Shown here piece after piece: positions 16,598-25,430 of a DNA stretch of 64,000 bases (the first letter of the stretch is position 1; each line of letters starts with the position of its first letter). The stretch spans positions 62,001 to 126,000 of the forward strand of contig NZ_JAODNK010000051.1 in assembly GCF_025465275.1 (NCBI RefSeq), given 5' to 3'. Position numbers and translations under genes: made by a program. The notes under the pieces are model-generated. The model was not told the origin of the DNA and ran no database searches. It saw only the letters and a list, made by a program, of their open reading frames with translations. The DNA is from Nocardia sp. (GTDB taxonomy: Bacteria; Actinomycetota; Actinomycetes; Mycobacteriales; Mycobacteriaceae).

Positions 16598-17635
16598 TCA
16601 GTGGGTCAGGGTCACTTTGGCGAGGCCTGTCGGATGATCGGCATCGATGCCGAGTGCGCGGGAGACCGCTAGGGCGAGTTGCTGGCCGCGGATGGTTGCC
16701 AGTAGGCATTCGCCGAGGTGACCCAGAGCGGGCCAGGTGACGGTGGCTTCGGGTGCGGTACCTGCCAAGACGATCTGGGCGTAGCGGGCGGTGAGGGGGT
16801 AGCGGAGGTCGAGGGTGTCGGTGTCGGCGGGGCCGGAGCCGGCGAGGAGGACGGCGGGGGTGCCGGGGCCGGTGACGGCGATCGGGCCGTGGCGGAAGTC
16901 GGCGGTGGAGAAGCCGTGTGCCATCAGGCCGGTGGTTTCCTGGAGTTTGAGGGCTGTCTCCAATGCGGCTGGGTAGCAGGCGCTTCGGCCGACGACGGCG
17001 AGGCGGTCGACAGTGGCGAGAAGGGCCGCGGCACGGTCCACACCGGCCGTGTCTACGAGGAGTTGGGCTGCGGCGGTGGGCAATTCGGCAGCCTGCCGGG
17101 CGGTCACGCCGCCCGTACCGAGACCGGAGGCCAGGGCGAGCACGGCGAGCATCTGGCTGGTGACGGTCTTGGTGGCCGGAACCGCACGCTCCGGCCCGGC
17201 CTCGAGTCCCACGGTGTAGTGCGCGGTCCGAGCCAGTGCGGAGTCCGGGTCATTGGTGACCGCGACGACCCGCGCTCCGACAGCCGCATAGCGCCGGGTC
17301 AGGTCGACGATCTCCGGTGTGCGGCCGGACTGCGACAGCGCGATGAGCAGCCAGCCCCGGAAGCCGTCGGGCTCACGGCCGTAGGCGGTCGCCAGGCTGG
17401 GTGCGACCAGACAGGTGGGCAACCCGGTCTGCAGTTCTACGGCGTACCGGCCGAGCAGCGCCGCATGGTCCGACGAGCCGCGGGCCAGGAACGCGACACC
17501 GGCGGGTCCGCCGGCGCCGAAGAGTGCGGCGACCTGCCCGCCGATATCGGCGAAGCGATCGGCCAAGGCCGCCAGCACCGCGGGCTGCTGGCGCATCTCG
17601 GCGTCCATCAGGCGGCCGAGCCGGGTGGGATTCAT
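16598..17635 (-). CDS. SIS-domain sugar-phosphate isomerase/deaminase
   Basis: This 345-residue protein consists of two SIS domains, as in the isomerase half of GlmS. Motifs include FLARGSSDHAALLGRYAVELQTG, LLIALSQSGRTPEIVDL (the SQSGxT phosphosugar loop), VAVTNDPDSALARTA and GPERAVPATKTVTSQML. Members of this size are glucosamine-6-phosphate deaminases (NagB-II type) or sugar-amine deglycases (FrlB type). The start overlaps the ROK kinase stop by four bases, so kinase and SIS enzyme are translationally coupled. Together with the APC permease upstream this suggests uptake, phosphorylation and deamination or deglycation of an amino sugar or sugar-amine. Confidence 0.88.
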   Translation of the reverse strand: MNPTRLGRLMDAEMRQQPAVLAALADRFADIGGQVAALFGAGGPAGVAFLARGSSDHAALLGRYAVELQTGLPTCLVAPSLATAYGREPDGFRGWLLIALSQSGRTPEIVDLTRRYAAVGARVVAVTNDPDSALARTAHYTVGLEAGPERAVPATKTVTSQMLAVLALASGLGTGGVTARQAAELPTAAAQLLVDTAGVDRAAALLATVDRLAVVGRSACYPAALETALKLQETTGLMAHGFSTADFRHGPIAVTGPGTPAVLLAGSGPADTDTLDLRYPLTARYAQIVLAGTAPEATVTWPALGHLGECLLATIRGQQLALAVSRALGIDADHPTGLAKVTLTH

Positions 17636-18582
17636 CGGGGTCCTCCGGTGGTCAATGGGGTTGGTGGCGTGGTGATTTCGGCGGTGAGGGCCAGCGTGAC
17701 GGCCCCGTGCAGGGATGCGTCCGCCAGGAAGTGGGCCGCCCGGATCTCGGGCGGAAACGCGGTGGCGGAGGCCACCAGATCGGTGAGCGGCGGCAGGATG
17801 ACATCGGCGGCGGCCATCATGCCGCCGCCGATGACTATCCGTGCCGGGTCGACCAGCGCCGCCAGATTGCCCAGGGCGGTGGCGAGGGTTTCCAGCATGT
17901 GCCGCACCAGTTTTCGCGCCTCGGGATCGGTGCGCCGGAACAGCTGTTCGCTGGTGATCTCCGAGCCGAGCGCGGCCGAGGCCCGCTGGGCCAGCCCACG
18001 CCCGGCGATGTACTCCTCCAAGGGTGCGCGACCGGCGGCGACTGCTCCGACTCGCGCGAAACCCGGGTTCATATAACCGATTTCACCGGCTGCCTGATGT
18101 GCTCCGGGCACCACCTGTCCGCCGACGATCAGCGCGGCCGCGATCCCGGTGCCGAGGCTGACATAGATCCCGGTGTCGATGCCGCGCAGCGCCCCGAACC
18201 TGACCTCGGCCAGCGCCGCCGCCCGCACATCATTGGCCACCCGTACTTCGGCCACCCCGAATTCGGCGGCGAGCCGGGCCGACAGCGCCAGCTTCTCCCA
18301 ACCGGGCAGGTTGGGGGTGAGCTGAATGCCGTCGGCCCGGATCACGCCCGGGCACACCGCCGCCCATCCGGTAACCGGCAGACCGAGCCCCTCACGCGCG
18401 GCCTGCTCGAGTCGGCGCACGGATTCGGCGGTGCGGGCCAGGATGTGGTCGGGACCGAGATCGGTGCGAGTGTCCAGGCGCACCCGCTCCAGCACCGCGC
18501 CGTGGGCGTCGGCGAGGGCTATCGCGGTCTTGGTGCCGCCGAAATCGACGCCTATGACGGCGAATTCGCTGGCTTCATGCAT
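17632..18582 (-). CDS. ROK family sugar kinase without the usual zinc motif
   Basis: This 316-residue kinase has FAVIGVDFGGTKTAIAL (ATP phosphate loop), RVANDVRAAALAEV with the catalytic Asp, YVSLGTGIAAALIVGG and AGEIGYMN. ROK kinases normally carry a CxCGxxGCxE zinc site after the GE(I/L)G segment. Here the corresponding stretch reads GFARVGAVAAGRAPLEEYIAG and has no cysteine. Absence of the zinc site can alter substrate choice or stability, so the sugar cannot be named. It would phosphorylate the substrate later handled by the SIS enzyme. The gene lies 57 bp downstream of the permease gene. Confidence 0.87.
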   Translation of the reverse strand: MHEASEFAVIGVDFGGTKTAIALADAHGAVLERVRLDTRTDLGPDHILARTAESVRRLEQAAREGLGLPVTGWAAVCPGVIRADGIQLTPNLPGWEKLALSARLAAEFGVAEVRVANDVRAAALAEVRFGALRGIDTGIYVSLGTGIAAALIVGGQVVPGAHQAAGEIGYMNPGFARVGAVAAGRAPLEEYIAGRGLAQRASAALGSEITSEQLFRRTDPEARKLVRHMLETLATALGNLAALVDPARIVIGGGMMAAADVILPPLTDLVASATAFPPEIRAAHFLADASLHGAVTLALTAEITTPPTPLTTGGPR

Positions 18583-18638
18583 GCGGAGTCCTCGGAGTCG
18601 GCCGGGCCGCGCGAGTGCGTCGGCCCGGCGGGAACGGG

Positions 18639-20096
18639 TCAGTCGGCGACGGCGTCGGCGGGTTCGGTGTTGCGGTACTCCTCTCTAATGTCCTTGGGGC
18701 CGAACGGCCAGACGTGTTCGACGCGGGCCCAGACGGCGAAGGCGACAATGCCCAGTGCGACCCATACCAGCGACCATTCGATGGGGTGCACGCCCGGATT
18801 CGACTTGTCGGCATAGCCGTAGATGACCAGCCAGCCGATCGCGGCGACGATCGCGGGCAGCGGATAGAGGAACATGCGGTAGGGCCGGGGGAGATCCGGC
18901 TGGCGGCGGCGCAATACGATGACGGCGGCGATCTGCGCGAAGGCCTGGACGATCACCATGACCGTGGTGAGCAGCGAGATCAGCACCGTCAGCGGTGGGT
19001 GTGCGGTGCTGGTTCCGATATGGCGGGCCAGCAGGAACCCGCCCGCGGTCACCACACCCATGGCCAGCAGCCCGAGGACCGGGAACTCGTGCTTGGGATG
19101 CAGCTTTCCGAAGGAGCGGAAGAACACTCGGTCGTGTGCCGCATTGAAAGGCACGCGGGAGCCGCCGAGCAGTCCGGTGAAGATCGAGGCGAAGGCCGTG
19201 ATCAGGATGAGCGCGGTGACCACCTGGGCCGCGCCCTTGCCCATGGTGGATTCCAGTACCGCCGAGGCAACCGATTGTGAGGCAACATTGTTCGGATCGA
19301 GCATGTCCTGCCAGTGCGTGACGCCCAGTACACCGATCTGCATGAGCAGGTAGACGACCATGACGCCGGCAATGGCGAACACGATGGACCGCGGCAGCAC
19401 CCGGCCCGGATTCTTGACCTCCGCGCCGAGGTAGGCGCTGGTGTTGTAGCCGAGGTAGTCGTAGATGCCGATGGTCAGGCCGGAGGCGAAGCCCAGCCAG
19501 AAGCTGCCGTGGCCGAGTTCGACGGCGTGCGCCGGCCAGGTGAAGGCCAGGTCGGGGTGGAAGTGCGTGAACGAGGCCAGAATGACCGCGCCCACCGAGA
19601 TGATCATGATCGTCCACATGACGACGGTGATCTTGCCGATGCTCTCGACGCGTCGCCACAGCAGCAGCACGACCGCGACGACCACCGCGATGCCGACCAG
19701 ATCGCCCTGGCCGGTGCTCATGGACGGCCACAGGTAGCCGAGGTATTGGACCAGGCCCTGCACGCCCGTGGACATGATGAGCGGGATGAAAAGCATTGCG
19801 GTCCAGACGAACAGGAACGGCATGAGCCGCCCGGTGCGGTACTGGAACGCCTCACGCAGATAGACGTAGGTGCCGCCGGCGCCGGGCAGCGCGGCGCCGA
19901 GCTCGGCCCAGATCAGGCCGTCGACGAGGGCCAGTACCGCGCCGGCGACCCAGCCGATGACGGCTTGCGGGCCGCCGAAGGCCGCGACCATCAGCGGGAT
20001 GGTGACGAACGGGCCGATGCCGACCATCTGGCTCATATTGATGGCGGTGGCCTGGAACAGGCCGATTCTTCGGGGGAGTTGGCGGGGACCGGACAT
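18639..20096 (-). CDS. APC superfamily permease
   Basis: This 485-residue permease has about 12 predicted membrane helices. Helix 1 carries the APC signature (FQATAINMSQMVGIGPFVTIPLM), and IWAELGAALPGAGGTYVYLREAF matches the conserved region after helix 2. Family members exchange or import amino acids, polyamines or amino-acid-sugar conjugates. The ATG at 20096 is chosen because GGAGG lies eight bases upstream; an in-frame ATG at 20162 would run through the operator. It heads the permease-ROK kinase-SIS operon and faces the ROK regulator divergently. An APC carrier rather than an ABC or PTS system is unusual for a simple sugar and suggests a sugar-amine substrate. Confidence 0.9.
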   Translation of the reverse strand: MSGPRQLPRRIGLFQATAINMSQMVGIGPFVTIPLMVAAFGGPQAVIGWVAGAVLALVDGLIWAELGAALPGAGGTYVYLREAFQYRTGRLMPFLFVWTAMLFIPLIMSTGVQGLVQYLGYLWPSMSTGQGDLVGIAVVVAVVLLLWRRVESIGKITVVMWTIMIISVGAVILASFTHFHPDLAFTWPAHAVELGHGSFWLGFASGLTIGIYDYLGYNTSAYLGAEVKNPGRVLPRSIVFAIAGVMVVYLLMQIGVLGVTHWQDMLDPNNVASQSVASAVLESTMGKGAAQVVTALILITAFASIFTGLLGGSRVPFNAAHDRVFFRSFGKLHPKHEFPVLGLLAMGVVTAGGFLLARHIGTSTAHPPLTVLISLLTTVMVIVQAFAQIAAVIVLRRRQPDLPRPYRMFLYPLPAIVAAIGWLVIYGYADKSNPGVHPIEWSLVWVALGIVAFAVWARVEHVWPFGPKDIREEYRNTEPADAVAD

Positions 20097-20128
20097 GTGT
20101 TCCTCCGGTGGGAGCGGAGCGAGTGGTT

Positions 20129-20152
20129 TAGTAAAGTTAAATTCCTTTACTA
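20129..20152. promoter_or_regulatory. inverted-repeat operator, probably for the ROK regulator
   Basis: A perfect 8-bp inverted repeat, TAGTAAAG-N8-CTTTACTA, lies in the AT-rich spacer between the divergent permease and ROK regulator genes. ROK repressors bind AT-rich palindromes of this kind. Placement predicts autoregulation and sugar-induced derepression of the operon. Confidence 0.75.
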
Positions 20153-20224
20153 TTGGCGTCAAGAGGTCATCAAGATTCGACTGCCTAGAGTTGGGTCGGC
20201 AACCCGAGCGAGAAATGGAAGGCG

Positions 20225-21403
20225 ATGGACGAAGTCCCCTGGAACCGGCAACGCCTGCGCAGCAATAACGAATGGCTCCTGCTCGAAGAGCTGCGCACCG
20301 CGGGCCCGTCGAGCCGTGCCCAACTCGCGAGGGACACGGGGCTTTCCAAGCCCACGGTGTCCAGTGCCCTTGCCGCGCTGCAGCAGAGCGGGCTGGTCCG
20401 GGAGAGGGGGACGGTGTCGCCCGAACGTGGCCGGACCGCGGTGCTCTACGAGCCCGATCCGACCGCCGGTTATGTGCTCGGCATCGATATCGGCCGCGCC
20501 AACCTCCGCGCCGCCGTCGCCGACATGTCGGGAAAAGTGCTCGCGCGCACCGATATTGCCAATAGGGCGCGCACCGCGACCGCCGTTGCCGATATCGCGG
20601 TGCAGGCCGCCGAAGAGGTGCTGGCCGCTGCGAACGTCACGGCCGATCAGGTGATCCACGCGGCGCTCGGCAGCCCCGGCGTCTTCGATCCGGAGGACGG
20701 CCGCATGCACTTCGCGGTGAACCTGCCCGGCTGGGGTCGTGCCGGACTGCTCGACACCATCCGGCAGCGGCTCGGCGGGCCGGATCTCTCGGTGCACAAT
20801 GACGCGAACCTGGCGGCCCTGGGCGAATACGTGTTCGGGGTGGGTCGCGGCAGCCGGTTGTTCGTCTACGTGCTGATCGGCACCGGCCTCGGCGTCGGCA
20901 TCGTGTCGCAGGGTGAACTGTTCACCGGCGCGCACGGTGCGGCAGGTGAAGTCGGTTTCCTGCCGACAACTTTCGGGGTGCCGGAAGCGGATCCGCCACG
21001 CCGGGGTGCGCTGGAGGAGGCGGTCTCGGCGGAGGCTGTTGTGCGCGCCGCCCGGGCGCAGGGGATGACGGGCCGCCTCACCGCCAAACGCGTCTTCGAA
21101 CAGGCCCGCGCGGGACACCCGATCGCGGCGAATGTCGTTCGGCAGGAAGGCGAACGCGTCGCCCTGGTCGTTGCCGCAGTCACGGCGGTACTCGACCCGG
21201 ATGTGATCGCTCTGGGCGGCGGGCTCGGCCACAGCGCCGACCTGTACCTGGACCAGGTCCGCGAGGCTCTGGCTCGATCCACGCCGCTGCGCCCACAGGT
21301 GGCGTCGAGCGAATTGGGTGATGACGCAGTGCTTTTGGGGGCTATTGCCACCGCACTGCGCGTTGCTCGCCCCCAGGTGTTCGACCGGCGAACAGGGCAC
21401 TGA
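20225..21403 (+). CDS. ROK family transcriptional repressor
   Basis: This 392-residue protein has an N-terminal winged helix-turn-helix (LLLEELRTAGPSSRAQLARDTGLSKPTVSSALAALQQSGLVRE, about residues 18-60). A ROK sugar-binding domain follows (YVLGIDIGRANLRAAVADM, LSVHNDANLAALGEY, YVLIGTGLGVGIV). The zinc-type Cys cluster is missing here too (PEADPPRRGALEEAV). It is the NagC/XylR type of regulator. It is divergent from the permease operon and the operator at 20129-20152 lies between them, so it most likely represses both directions until the sugar binds. A strong terminator follows. Confidence 0.92.
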   Translation: MDEVPWNRQRLRSNNEWLLLEELRTAGPSSRAQLARDTGLSKPTVSSALAALQQSGLVRERGTVSPERGRTAVLYEPDPTAGYVLGIDIGRANLRAAVADMSGKVLARTDIANRARTATAVADIAVQAAEEVLAAANVTADQVIHAALGSPGVFDPEDGRMHFAVNLPGWGRAGLLDTIRQRLGGPDLSVHNDANLAALGEYVFGVGRGSRLFVYVLIGTGLGVGIVSQGELFTGAHGAAGEVGFLPTTFGVPEADPPRRGALEEAVSAEAVVRAARAQGMTGRLTAKRVFEQARAGHPIAANVVRQEGERVALVVAAVTAVLDPDVIALGGGLGHSADLYLDQVREALARSTPLRPQVASSELGDDAVLLGAIATALRVARPQVFDRRTGH

Positions 21404-21425
21404 CGGCCGGTGGCCGAAACGCAGG

Positions 21426-21452
21426 AACGCCGCAGGCTCTCGGCCTGCGGCG
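21426..21452. terminator. bidirectional terminator
   Basis: A perfect 11-bp stem (ACGCCGCAGGC and its complement) with a 5-base loop is followed by AGTGCTTTT. It lies 23 bp after the ROK regulator and 24 bp from the end of the opposing membrane-protein gene, so it can stop both. Confidence 0.85.
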
Positions 21453-21476
21453 TAGTGCTTTTCGGCGGCACCGGCG

Positions 21477-22265
21477 TCAGGCGCCGGTATTGACGGGCAG
21501 GGAGATGACGAGGTCCTGCTCGTTCTGGGGCAGGTAGTGCACCTGCACCACCCGGCCGATCTGGACGAGGCCGACCTGGGTTGGCGGGAGGAACTTTTCG
21601 GTGCGCGCCTCGAAGGTGCTGCCGTTGGGGCGGGTGACGATCAGCACGAGATCCAGGCGGGGGTGGCCGTCGCGGATTTCGCCGGGAACCGAGAGCGAGC
21701 GGACGACCGCCTGGGCGGGGATGCCGTTGCGGGCGATATTCAGCTTGGCCTCGGTGGTGATGCCCTTGCGAATCATGGCCTGGTTCATGGCGTCCTGCGC
21801 CGCGCTGCTGTCGCCGGAGAGATCGACCTCCACCCGGCCGGGGCGGTCGGGCAGGTAGCGGACGGGCAACACCACACCGGTGCGCAGCAGGGCCAGTTCG
21901 GTGAACGGCACGATCATCTTGGCGTAGGCGGGGAAGGTCTTGCCGTCGATGCCCTCGACGCGGAAGTCGATGCGCACCTGCGGCTGCTCATTGAGGGAGA
22001 CTCCGGTATTGCGGACCGATTCGACGGTGCCGAGGCCGATCGGGCCGTGGCGGAATTCGGAGCTGTTATTACCGGTCAGGGCGGTCAGAATGCCGTCGCC
22101 GGTGAAGGCGAAGGCAATGGGGGCGAGGGTGCCGGCGGCGATCAGCAGCCCCATCTGCCAGCCGACCCAGGGGAGGAAGTCATCGGAGGTGAGGCCGTGC
22201 CACAGGTAGTAGGCGATGGACAGCACCAGGAAAGCGGCGGCGGCGATACGGATCTGGGTCTTCAT
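21477..22265 (-). CDS. two-helix membrane protein of unknown function
   Basis: This 262-residue protein has an N-terminal membrane anchor made of two helices (about 7-22 and 33-58). A soluble part follows with two similar beta-rich segments, GTVESVRNTGVSLNEQPQVRIDFRVEG and a later AVVRSLSVPGEIRDGHPRLDLVLIV. Each is followed by an E/A-LLRTGVVLPVRYLPDRPGRVEV or VGLVQIGRVVQVHYLPQNEQDLVI type strand. This recalls DUF3592-like or mycobacterial envelope proteins, but I cannot place it with certainty. ATG 22265 has GAGG seven bases upstream. It follows the lipoprotein gene on the same strand with a 127-bp gap and may be co-expressed. Confidence 0.75.
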   Translation of the reverse strand: MKTQIRIAAAAFLVLSIAYYLWHGLTSDDFLPWVGWQMGLLIAAGTLAPIAFAFTGDGILTALTGNNSSEFRHGPIGLGTVESVRNTGVSLNEQPQVRIDFRVEGIDGKTFPAYAKMIVPFTELALLRTGVVLPVRYLPDRPGRVEVDLSGDSSAAQDAMNQAMIRKGITTEAKLNIARNGIPAQAVVRSLSVPGEIRDGHPRLDLVLIVTRPNGSTFEARTEKFLPPTQVGLVQIGRVVQVHYLPQNEQDLVISLPVNTGA

Positions 22266-22392
22266 GATTTCCTCGAAATCAATTGCGGGGCAGGGAGTAT
22301 GAGTCCCGCTCATGCCGGGCGCGGCATGAGCGGGGCGGGTGGAATCGCCGTCGCGGGGAGGCGGCTCCGCCATCGCGGGGAAGGCGGAGGGC

Positions 22393-22965
22393 TCAGCCGC
22401 CGACGATGCTGGAGCAGGCGAAGGTGATGTCGAACTTCGAGTTCTTGACTCCGGCAGTCGGATTGGTGAGATCGGGTGCGCCGACGCCCTCACCGGTGAC
22501 GTGATAGGTATTGCCGCTCTTGGTGACCGTGGCGGTGCCGCCGGGCGCGCCATTGCCGTAGCCGACCGCGTACGGCATACCGTTCTGTCCGCCCTTGGAG
22601 CCGGCGATGCCGACCGCCTGCACCGTATTGTCGCCGACGATGGCGGCGCTCACGCTGAGCTGGCCGTAGGTGGAATTCCCGGTGTCGGTCAGGGCCAGGG
22701 CCAGCGTGCCGCCCTGCTTGGCGCAGGTGGTGGTGAAGTTGGCGGTGAGGGCGTTGCCGTCGACGGAGGCGCTCGACTTTCCGGCGGGAGCGGCGGTGCC
22801 CGGTGCGGCCGAGGAAGCCGAGGAGGCGGCGGAGGCCGAAGTGGTGGGGGCCGCCGAGGAGGAGGGTGAGCTGCTGGAGTTGCTACTGCAACCGGTGACC
22901 AGCAATGCGGTGGCGGCGGTCGCGGCGAGGGCGGCGGTGGTCAGGCGAATCGACTTGGTGTTCAT
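22393..22965 (-). CDS. lpqH: LpqH (19-kDa antigen) family lipoprotein
   Basis: This 190-residue lipoprotein precursor has a signal peptide ending in a lipobox (LLVTGCSS), a Ser/Thr/Ala-rich linker of about 40 residues, and an LpqH-type domain. The domain shows CAKQGGTLALALTDTG, VQAVGIAGSKGG, ATVTKSGNTYHVTGEGVGAPDLTNP and KKSFEI-like KNSKFDITFACSS, with two cysteines expected to pair. In mycobacteria LpqH is an abundant surface lipoprotein and Toll-like-receptor-2 agonist; its physiological role is still unclear. The ATG has AAGGAA ten bases upstream. The gene is divergent from the CHAT cassette with a 128-bp shared promoter region. Confidence 0.85.
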   Translation of the reverse strand: MNTKSIRLTTAALAATAATALLVTGCSSNSSSSPSSSAAPTTSASAASSASSAAPGTAAPAGKSSASVDGNALTANFTTTCAKQGGTLALALTDTGNSTYGQLSVSAAIVGDNTVQAVGIAGSKGGQNGMPYAVGYGNGAPGGTATVTKSGNTYHVTGEGVGAPDLTNPTAGVKNSKFDITFACSSIVGG

Positions 22966-23093
22966 GGTGGTTCCTTGTTCTCTGGTTCGGTTCGCTGTCG
23001 GAGCCGATGAGAGAACCGTAGGAAGCACCCCCTGCCCTACCGATACCAAGTTTCACCGAGCGAGAGTCGGGGAAACTCCGCTAACCTGGGCGA

Positions 23094-24413
23094 ATGCGAC
23101 AGCCGCGGGCAATGGTGCTTGATGAGGTCTGGCGCCGGCTCGCCGGCGTCGAAGCCTTGAGCGGGCCGAATGGCGGGCCGCTGCGCCGTACCGTGAAGTT
23201 GATTCTGGATCCGCTGGTCATCCGCCCGGTTCAGCATCCCCTGTGCGCGGGCTCGATCCTGACCGCCGACGGGGCGGTACTGCTGGCAACCCGCATCCAC
23301 GCCGCCGCCGACGTCCTGCGGGCCACCGCCGCCTGGTTCAACCTGCTCAAGCAGACCCGGCGGTCGCTGCGCATTACCGAGGGCAATGCCCAGGACCTGT
23401 ACTTCCAGCGCTGCTTCGAGCTGGCGACCGTCTCGGGCATGCCGGACGCCGGGCGCGACCGGGCCGCCGCCGAAGCCGCGCTGCGGGAGATCCACGATCT
23501 GACCGCCGGGCGCACCACGCAGGCATTGAAGGAGTACCTGACCGATCCGGGACGGGCACGCGAGGTGAGCGAGCTGATCGGCACGGCCTGGCGGCGGCGA
23601 CCGCTCACCGCCACCCCCGATCACGCACAGGCGCTGGCCGAACTGCTCGACGCCTGTGCGGCCGGGCGGCTCGGCGCAGCCGGTAAGGACGTCGATATCG
23701 ACGATCTGGTCGCGGCGTCCATGGGAACGCACAGCGGAATTCGGCTGTGGCGGGAGGAGAACGGCGGTGCGGCAGCGGAATTGGGGCTGACCACACATCC
23801 GCTGCCACAGCCGCCGCGGGTGGGTGAGTCGGCCTCGAAATCGAGCCTGAGCCTGCCGTTCGACCGCACCATTCACGAACGGGTCTTCACCGTGCTGCAG
23901 GCCGCCAGCGAGCGTGCCGACCTGCCGCCGATTCCGGAGCTCGTGGACGCCGAGATCGCCCGCGCGTGCGCGCCGTGGGCGCTGCTGGACGAATCGCTGC
24001 GGGTCACAGCCGCGGCGGGAACCGTGCTCGCGATACAGCTGCGGCCCATCGACGAATCCCGGGTCGTCGCGACGGAGGGCGCCGCGCGCGTGATCAATGG
24101 GCGTTGGCAGCGGGAAGCGTACGTACTGCAGGCTCGTAGGATGGTGGTGCGGGCGGATGCGACAGCGGGACCGCTGGCGGTGATCGCGGCCGATCTCCAG
24201 GTGCCCTGGCGGCCGTATCTGCGCCGGCTGTGGCCGCGACTGCACGGGCGCGATGTGCGGGAAGTGCCGGTGTACGCGCCGGATGAGCTGTGGGATCTGC
24301 TCGACGGCGTGGCGCGCTCGGTGATTCTCGATCACCGGATGCGGGTGAAGCGGGCCTTGGCGGCGACAGCTGTCGCGGCCGAACTCGATGACCTGGAATC
24401 GAGGGTGGGATGA
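23094..24413 (+). CDS. unknown protein, first gene of the CHAT/TPR cassette
   Basis: This 439-residue soluble, mostly helical protein belongs to no family that I recognise. Distinct runs are RTVKLILDPLVIRPVQHPLCAGSI, LRITEGNAQDLYFQRCFELATVSGMP, and a C-terminal part with PWRPYLRRLWPRLHGRDVREVPVYAPDELWDLL. There is no signal peptide, membrane helix or obvious catalytic motif. Its stop overlaps the next start (ATGA). TAACCT lies six bases upstream of the ATG and no ribosome site is visible, so the transcript could be leaderless. By position it is a sensor, adaptor or effector of the downstream TPR-CHAT pair; that is inference only. Confidence 0.75.
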   Translation: MRQPRAMVLDEVWRRLAGVEALSGPNGGPLRRTVKLILDPLVIRPVQHPLCAGSILTADGAVLLATRIHAAADVLRATAAWFNLLKQTRRSLRITEGNAQDLYFQRCFELATVSGMPDAGRDRAAAEAALREIHDLTAGRTTQALKEYLTDPGRAREVSELIGTAWRRRPLTATPDHAQALAELLDACAAGRLGAAGKDVDIDDLVAASMGTHSGIRLWREENGGAAAELGLTTHPLPQPPRVGESASKSSLSLPFDRTIHERVFTVLQAASERADLPPIPELVDAEIARACAPWALLDESLRVTAAAGTVLAIQLRPIDESRVVATEGAARVINGRWQREAYVLQARRMVVRADATAGPLAVIAADLQVPWRPYLRRLWPRLHGRDVREVPVYAPDELWDLLDGVARSVILDHRMRVKRALAATAVAAELDDLESRVG

Positions 24414-25426
24414 CCGGCTCGGCATTGCAGATCCGGCGCTACGGGGGCGGGTTGAGCGGCATTGTGCCCGCCGGCGCCGCGACGGTGCTCGATGCGGCGG
24501 CCGCGGTGGACACCATGGTGCTCGAGGTCGCGGGCGGCTATCTGACCTGGAGTGTGCTTGCGGGGCAATCGATTCCGGCGGCGGTGATCGATGATGTGGA
24601 GCTCGCGCAGGAATGGGTGTGGGCCCTCTACGGCGCACCGATCGCGCTCGCTCTCGATCGGGACCAGCCCGCCGAGGCGACGGCCGCACCGGCATTGCCG
24701 GCGCTGGCGGTGAGCGCCTGGCGACTTGCTTACGCGCACTGGGCTGCTCGATGGTGGCCCGCCTCGACGCTGGATGGGATCGCGCCGCTCGATCCGGGGC
24801 TGCTGGAGCGTGAGATCGCGGCACTCACGCTGGAGTGTGAGTCGCTGGTGGGCGGAGCGGACGCCATCGTGCCCGCAGTGGCCGAGGTGGTCGAAACACG
24901 TTTGCGGGCTTCGGATTACGCGCTGGCGGCGGGTGACGAGACACCCAATGGGCTGGTGCTGGCTCGCGGCGTCGGCAGCTGGGATTGGCGGCGGTGCCCG
25001 CCGGGGCTGGTCGATGCGTCCGAACGGGCGGTGTCCTGGCAGGTCGTTCGCGAGGCGGGCGCGACAACCGTGGCGGTCAGTGTGGTGGTGGCGCCGGGGG
25101 TGCCCGCCGAGGTGCCCGCGTATCTGCGGCCGTGGGCGCGTATCGATACCGGTGCGGGAGTGGGGGAGATCGCGCTGCGCGCAGAGGGTGGCGCCTGGGT
25201 CGGCGATCTTGCCGTGCCCGGCGCGGATCCGATTGTGCGCGTGGATATTCACGTTCCCGGGTTCGGTGTCGACCCCGAGTCGGATTCGGCCGAACTGCGG
25301 CAGCGCGTTCGCGAGTTCGCGGCCGGCCGCCTGCGGCGCACTGCCGTTCCGGGCTCGGTCGACGGGGCGCCCGATGCTCCGCTGCTGGCCGAGATTGCCG
25401 CGGCTGCCGACGATTCGGACTTCTGA
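24410..25426 (+). CDS. unknown protein, second gene of the CHAT/TPR cassette
   Basis: This 338-residue soluble protein begins MTGSALQIRRYGGGLSGIVP. It contains several Trp-rich spots (YLTWSVLAGQ, AQEWVWALYG, AYAHWAARWWPAS) and the stretch ASDYALAAGDETPNGLVLARGVGSWDWRRCPPGLVDASERAVSW. Its C-terminal half looks beta-rich (VSVVVAPGVPAEVPAYLRPWARI, DPIVRVDIHVPGFGV). I do not recognise it. It overlaps the first gene by four bases and ends five bases before the TPR gene. Strict coupling to both neighbours implies that the products are needed together, possibly as a complex. Confidence 0.75.
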   Translation: MTGSALQIRRYGGGLSGIVPAGAATVLDAAAAVDTMVLEVAGGYLTWSVLAGQSIPAAVIDDVELAQEWVWALYGAPIALALDRDQPAEATAAPALPALAVSAWRLAYAHWAARWWPASTLDGIAPLDPGLLEREIAALTLECESLVGGADAIVPAVAEVVETRLRASDYALAAGDETPNGLVLARGVGSWDWRRCPPGLVDASERAVSWQVVREAGATTVAVSVVVAPGVPAEVPAYLRPWARIDTGAGVGEIALRAEGGAWVGDLAVPGADPIVRVDIHVPGFGVDPESDSAELRQRVREFAAGRLRRTAVPGSVDGAPDAPLLAEIAAAADDSDF

Positions 25427-25430
25427 GTTG

